This document shows positions 59,508-64,000 of a stretch of 64,000 bases of DNA, one piece after another; within the stretch, counting starts at the first letter, position 1, and each line of letters begins with the position of its first letter. The DNA is taken from contig OZ038526.1 in NCBI GenBank assembly GCA_964036665.1, positions 6,014,001 through 6,078,000 of the forward strand. The letters run 5' to 3'. Under the pieces are notes generated by a model. It searched no databases, was not told the origin of the DNA, and was given only the letters and a program-made list of their open reading frames with translations. Position numbers and translations under genes: made by a program. The DNA comes from Gordius sp. MW1. Taxonomy: Eukaryota; Nematomorpha; Gordioida; Gordea; Gordiidae.

Positions 59508-60526
59508 GATTACAATTGAGGCAATTATAGTATATTTGATACTATGTAATAATTAATATAAATATCGATAGAAATCATCCGAGTTTTTAATGATTATAAG
59601 GTATCTTGAGAAAAAACATTTAAAAGGTCAATTTAAAATCAATATGTATGTATGTATGTGTATAAGCCCCGATGACAAACAAGAGCTTAGCTAAATCGGC
59701 AAGCTAAGATTGAGTCCCATCTAACACCATTGGTGCATCTCGGGCCACGCTAACCAAAGGTTACGTGTTCAGTTGTTAGTAGGTTAGTGGTTAATTTGTT
59801 AGTATACTAAAGCGAAGGTCAGTATTGTTAGTAAGAAGCACTAAAGTATAGGCAAAAGCGGACCATGCATGAGACTAATATAAGCATATAAATATTAAAT
59901 ATTAAGGATACGACACTTCCTTGAGATTGCGGTGAGAGGACTTGAAGGTTTTCCATTGTTCGCTAGAGCGTCGGCCTCGGGCTCACGGATCGATGGTGTG
60001 GAAAGAAAGTCTTTTTACGATGTGGTTAATTTGAGGAGCTACCGATTCTCCAATCAGATTGTGGTACTCGCTAGGAGGCTCTCCATCCCTGGTTAACTAG
60101 TTTGGGCGTCGGATTGGGGCTTATTTACGATGCAGTTGGGTTGAGGGGCTACCGATTATCCATTCAGATTTCGGTGTAAGGCCTAGAAGGCTCTCCATGG
60201 TTAACTAGTTTGGGCGTCAAACTCAGGCTCAAAAAAAAAAAAAAAAAAAAAAAATATCTGGGATGTTGCTGAGTTGAGAGACTATTCGAAGTTGAGGCGG
60301 CTGGGAGGGGATACTTTGTGGGGAAATTGGAGGCAGAGAAGGTTTTCCAAGCGGATCTGTTTTGCATTATAGGGATTATAGTATTCCACTTGTGGTTGAG
60401 AGAGCGGAGTTCAGAGAAAGTTTTGTGGATCCAGGATCCTCGACATTTTAGATTTCTTAGTTGGGGCGGTCTCCATAGTATTGATCTTAAGCAAATGTTT
60501 AGTCCATTGCGTCTAGTCTGGTGGGC
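59508..60526. other. CRTC upstream region with tandem repeat and A-tract
   Basis: A TATG microsatellite lies at about 59644-59661. Two units of about 110 bp (about 60012-60120 and 60123-60228) share GAGGGGCTACCGATT, GGCTCTCCAT and GTTAACTAGTTTGGGCGTC; weaker units flank them. An A-tract of about 23-25 bases follows at 60231-60254. This could be a SINE-like insertion on the + strand or the 3' region of the adjacent non-LTR element. The CRTC promoter should lie here but no core motif is convincing. Confidence 0.5.
60012..60254 (+). repeat. Tandem ~110-bp units ending in an A-tract (SINE-like)
   Basis: Two similar units head to tail followed by a long A run, the arrangement of a dimeric retroposon. 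No clear RNA polymerase III promoter boxes or target duplication were found. Confidence 0.4.
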
Positions 60527-62030
60527 TTAGAAGTTCCACTTCCGTGATATTATTATGTTTTTAATGGGAGGGATTTCACAAAGGGTCCAAAGGTTTGGGT
60601 TGCTAATTACATCTGGGTAGAATATTTTACAAATTATTCTTAGCATTTTGTTTAGTTTGGTTTGAGCAGCTTTAAGAGTCGGGCCTTTTAGGGACCACGT
60701 TTCGCATCCATAGAGGAATACAGGTAGTATGGTGGTTTTGAAAAGACGGAGGCGGGTTGGTAGAGCTAGTTCGTGAGATTTCCAGATCGAATAGCAGGAA
60801 TAAAATCTCTTTAGTGCTTTAGCTAATTTATTAGAGGCATCTTGGTGGGAGTATGTATCTGAAGAAAGGGTCACTCCTAGGTAGTTTATTGATTCTGAAA
60901 AGGGGACTAATGTGTTGTTGATAATCAAGGTAGTATTTTGGTGGGGTAAGTTAATAGATAGCATGTTAGACTTGCTTGGGTTAATTATTACATCGGCTTT
61001 CTTGCATTCTAAGACGAACCTATCGGCAAAGTTCTGTGTTTTAAAAATTGAATCTGATACGATGCATAAATCGTCAGCAAAAAGCAGTGAAGACAGTTTG
61101 GTGCCGTTCATGTGGAGACCGTCGTAAGGCAGGGTGGATCTTTTTATTATGAGATCCATTGCCGTGATGAATAGTAGAGGAGATAGTGGACATCCCTGTC
61201 TAACTCCTAAATTGACTTGGATTGGGTTTGAGCGGTGGTGTAGATGTTTTATGACCACTTTCATATCCTTGTAGAGAAAGAAAATAAGTCTAATAATTTT
61301 TTTTGAAATTCCTAGTAGGCATAAAGATTCCCATATGTAAAGATGGGAGAGGGAGTCGAATGCTTTTTGAATGTCGACAAATGTTAGCACTAAAGGTGAT
61401 TTAGATTTAGAGGAGATGTCAATAATATTTTTAAGGGTAAGGATATGTTCAATTGTGGTTTTAGACTTACGAAAGCCGGCTTGGTTACTTTTTAAATTAT
61501 CATCAATGAATGGATAAATCCTCCTGTATATTATTTTTATAAAAACCTTGGAAATGTTATTTATGATTGTGATCCCTCTATAATTGTCGGCAAGAGATGG
61601 GTCTCCTTTTTTATAGATTTTACTAAGTAGACCAGTAGACCAAGCGTGAGGGATGAGCTCTTGTTGCCAGATTTTTGTGAAGAGTTGATGCAAGAGTTCG
61701 CTAGACAGGGTGTAATCGGCCTTAAGGGCTTCAGCTGTGATTCTGTCTGCATCGGGAGCTTTATGAAGTTTGAGGGATTTTAAAACGGATTTTATTTCAT
61801 TCATGGAGGGAGGTTCTAATCTGATACAAGGGGTGGTCGGTGTTTTAAAGTTGTTAATAAAGTCAAGGAATATGTCAGAACAGGGGATTGAGTAAGGGCG
61901 ATCTAGAATGGAACGAAAGTGGTTCTCCCAAGCCTCGGTTTGGATCAAAGAATCGTTGGAGCTATGTTCGTTTTGTATTGTGTTGTAGCTATGTTTATCG
62001 GCAAATTTTGCGGTGATGTTCCTTAGAATT
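60527..62030 (-). pseudogene. Reverse transcriptase domain of the non-LTR element
   Basis: Motifs in order: APDADRITAEALKA, IYKKGDPSLADNYRGITI, NQAGFRKSKTTIEHIL, FVDIQKAFDSLSH, VRQGCPLSPLLF and LLFADDLCI (the catalytic xADD box). About 500 codons are open, so this part decayed little; the defect lies in the linkage to the endonuclease part. Confidence 0.88.
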
Positions 62031-62519
62031 TTAAAGGGTGTGTGTATTGTTAGTACGAGCCGCAGATTCTGCTTCTTTTAGTTTGCTTGATAAGTAGTTA
62101 GCCTTGTCCTTTTTTATTGCAGCTTTGATCTTTTTTGTGAGTTCTTGGACCCATGCTTTTTTATTTCTAAGTGTCTTATCCTTAAAAACGTTATAACGGG
62201 TCTCGAGTAAATTAATGGTATCGATGGAGAACCAGGACTTGATGTTGACATGAAGGTTACTCTGGGATGGGGTAAAAATTTTTGCTAACAAGTCATTATG
62301 GTCATTGACTGAGAGAGGGGCAAGATCACCAAGTGACTTCGAGTCTGTTTGTAATGTGGGCACAAGCTGAGAGATGTCTCTGATTATGTTAGCTCCAGAT
62401 GGGTATTTTTTAAGTTTTTTTGACGTGTGGAGAGAGGAGGGATCAATAAAGAGATTTGCTACGATTACAAAATGATCTGTTTTTAAGATAGGCTGAATGG
62501 TGTGAAAGTTCTTTATCAT
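62031..62519 (-). pseudogene. Endonuclease-RT connecting region
   Basis: Open for about 160 codons in its own frame. It starts with the end of the endonuclease (KTDHFVIVANLF, the catalytic DH region) and continues as a Lys-rich linker. Confidence 0.7.
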
Positions 62520-62550
62520 TTTGTGGTTTCATAATTGGCATATTATATGA

Positions 62551-63171
62551 TCAATTTGGGTACCTCGGTGATTTTCGTTTTTTTTGGTATGTGATTAGGT
62601 TACCTAGAGGAAGGACGGAAAAAGTTGAGGTTATCTTTAGTTTGTGATTGTAGCAGAATTTTTTGAGCCGTTTGCCATTTCGGTTAGTCGGACCTATAGA
62701 ATTAGGGCCAATTACCAATTTATTATCACCCAATGATCGTTGGACGGAGGCATTGAAGTCCCCAGCGAGGATATTAATATGTTTAGCTTTCAATTTATCT
62801 GTGATGTTTTGCAGGAGGGATTCCATCGATTGAAAATTTTTGGAAGAGGGGGGAGCGTATATGTTAAAAATTGAAACACACCGATTTTTTATCTGTAGGT
62901 GAATGATTAAAAGTCTATTGTTCACGTAGTCAACGCTAATAACCTTAAGGTCGCGTTTGATAAATGTACCCACCCCTGTTGCAGATTCTTGGCCAGACTC
63001 GGTGGCGTAAAAAATATAATCGTTAACGGGGAGGACTTTGCGATGTGAGTATCTTGTTTGTTGGACGCAGAAAATGTGAAAGCAGTGGTGGGAGGCAAAT
63101 AAAGTAAGAGCCTGCAAGGAACCTGGTTCCCTTAGCGTTTGGGTATTTAAAGATCCAAGTTTTAATATCAT
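62551..63171 (-). pseudogene. APE-type endonuclease domain
   Basis: LKLGSLNTQTLREPGSLQAL at the start, FCVQQTRY (the Glu normally found here in many families reads Gln), FNIYAPPSS and LAGDFNASV are the ordered motifs of retroelement AP endonucleases. The frame is lost before the last catalytic motif. Confidence 0.82.
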
Positions 63172-64000
63172 TATAATTGGAGGATAAGAGTTTGAAAGTC
63201 GGGGTGAAATGGAACCGAGTTAACAATGAATTTTAATCCTTAATGAGCTGGCTGAAATGAAAGGTATTAAAATCAAACGTAGTTGTGTTTCGGATAATGT
63301 TAAAAATTCAGAAGTGAGAATGTATTTAAATTACTGAATATAAATAAGACCTTTTTTGAAGAGGGGTGGGCTTAGGCTTATCCTTATAAAGAGGGCGCCA
63401 ATCTACTTCCCTCTGGTATTTATCGTGTGTATTAGTATTGAAGCAGATCTCTTCCGGGAGCATTAAGCAGGAGAATAATATATTTGTTAAAAATAGAGTA
63501 GCTACTTTATGACTGCTAGCAAGAAATAGACGTGGAGGGGAACGGGGCAACAGCATTAACGCCAATAGTAAATCTTATTTTTTCAAAACAACGTCACCAG
63601 GCAAAAATTGGAACGGAGAGGCAATAACTAGACGTACCCATAATAGCCTATTTATTCTAACCTTAAGTTATTAAAGCCCGTAAAACTATATCTTTCCATT
63701 GTAACTAAAACTCTTTAATGAGCCTACATTTCTTGAAATTATAGAAATGATGTCGGGACAACATTCCGTCGGAGCAAAATAAAGGGGTTGCGTGCTCGAC
63801 CATTTTAAACAAAGAAATCCGACTCGGCCCGTAATTCCATTGTAGAGTCGGGTCAGAATTAAACCCGTTTAATAAATTGATCTTTATTTCCGAACTAAAA
63901 TTTAATCGACTCACTGAGAGTGTTAGACATTATCATCAAGTGTGGTGAATTAGGGAAAAAGATTTTATATATTATAGCATTTTAGAAAGTATTTGTACAG
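63172..64000. other. Right end of window, nothing recognised
   Basis: Part of it (to about 63570) may be 5' sequence of the non-LTR element; the rest is AT-rich without a recognisable gene. Confidence 0.4.

Larger units (their letters stand above)
60527..63171 (-). mobile_element. Non-LTR retrotransposon (RTE-like), frameshifted
   Basis: It reads right to left: an APE-type endonuclease (63171-62551), a connecting region (62519-62031) and reverse transcriptase (about 62030-60527). Frameshifts separate the three: one in an A-run near 62580, just before the TQIDHIIC words, and one near 62035. The order endonuclease-RT in one ORF without RNase H or LTRs fits the RTE/CR1/jockey-like classes; RTE-like is my best guess. 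The 5' end probably extends to about 63570; ends were not defined. Confidence 0.8.

Noticed and set aside
59665-59745. tRNA-like segment near the TATG microsatellite
   Set aside because: A-box- and B-box-like words are only about 14 bases apart and no cloverleaf closes.

Overview
This is a eukaryotic, AT-rich nuclear window, almost certainly from an arthropod. Three multi-exon genes could be rebuilt exon by exon with consistent GT-AG junctions and reading phases: a Yorkie/YAP orthologue (yki, + strand, 12268-23277, 6 coding exons, 823 aa), a secreted trypsin-type serine protease with a CUB-like N-terminal region (- strand, 26054-39427, 8 coding exons, 630 aa), and a CREB-regulated transcription coactivator (CRTC, - strand, 41655-59507, 14 coding exons, 1111 aa). 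All three models close in frame from ATG to stop. The order within the arthropods cannot be told from the sequence alone.

Layout. 1-12.2 kb: AT-rich intergenic DNA with a decayed retroelement pol fragment (5571-6527), one copy of a minisatellite-bearing repeat (7113-9075), two small hAT-like MITEs and a 461-bp MITE with a perfect 8-bp target duplication. 12.3-23.3 kb: yki, with a second copy of the minisatellite repeat in intron 1. 23.3-26 kb: tail-to-tail intergenic DNA. 26-39.4 kb: the protease; its intron 4 carries a complete 4.8-kb Ty3/gypsy element with LTRs and a 4-bp target duplication, and its intron 2 carries more minisatellite repeats, a GC-rich hairpin array and a 209-bp direct duplication. 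41.6-59.5 kb: CRTC; its 11.3-kb intron 1 holds several small MITEs and a large near-perfect palindrome (55590-58705) with an unrecognised protein-coding ORF on each arm. 60-63.2 kb: a frameshifted non-LTR retrotransposon upstream of CRTC.

Function. Yki is the growth-promoting coactivator of the Hippo pathway. CRTC is the cAMP/SIK-controlled coactivator of CREB. Both lack DNA-binding domains, and in the classic model phosphorylation at 14-3-3 sites holds both in the cytoplasm; those sites are visible here (HxRxxS motifs in Yki, TNSDS and RSCEVPGIN in CRTC). The protease has an intact catalytic triad (H418, D489, S580) and an Asp (D574) that predicts cleavage after Lys/Arg.

The most unusual object is the palindrome in CRTC intron 1: two arms of about 1.41 kb, inverted around a 286-bp spacer. 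I read only about six differences between the arms. The right-arm ORF is open, while the left-arm ORF is broken by one stop and one 2-bp deletion. A second theme is hairpins with a C-(GNA)-G triloop, which recur in unrelated repeats and, at one position, appear with a wholly different but still paired stem.
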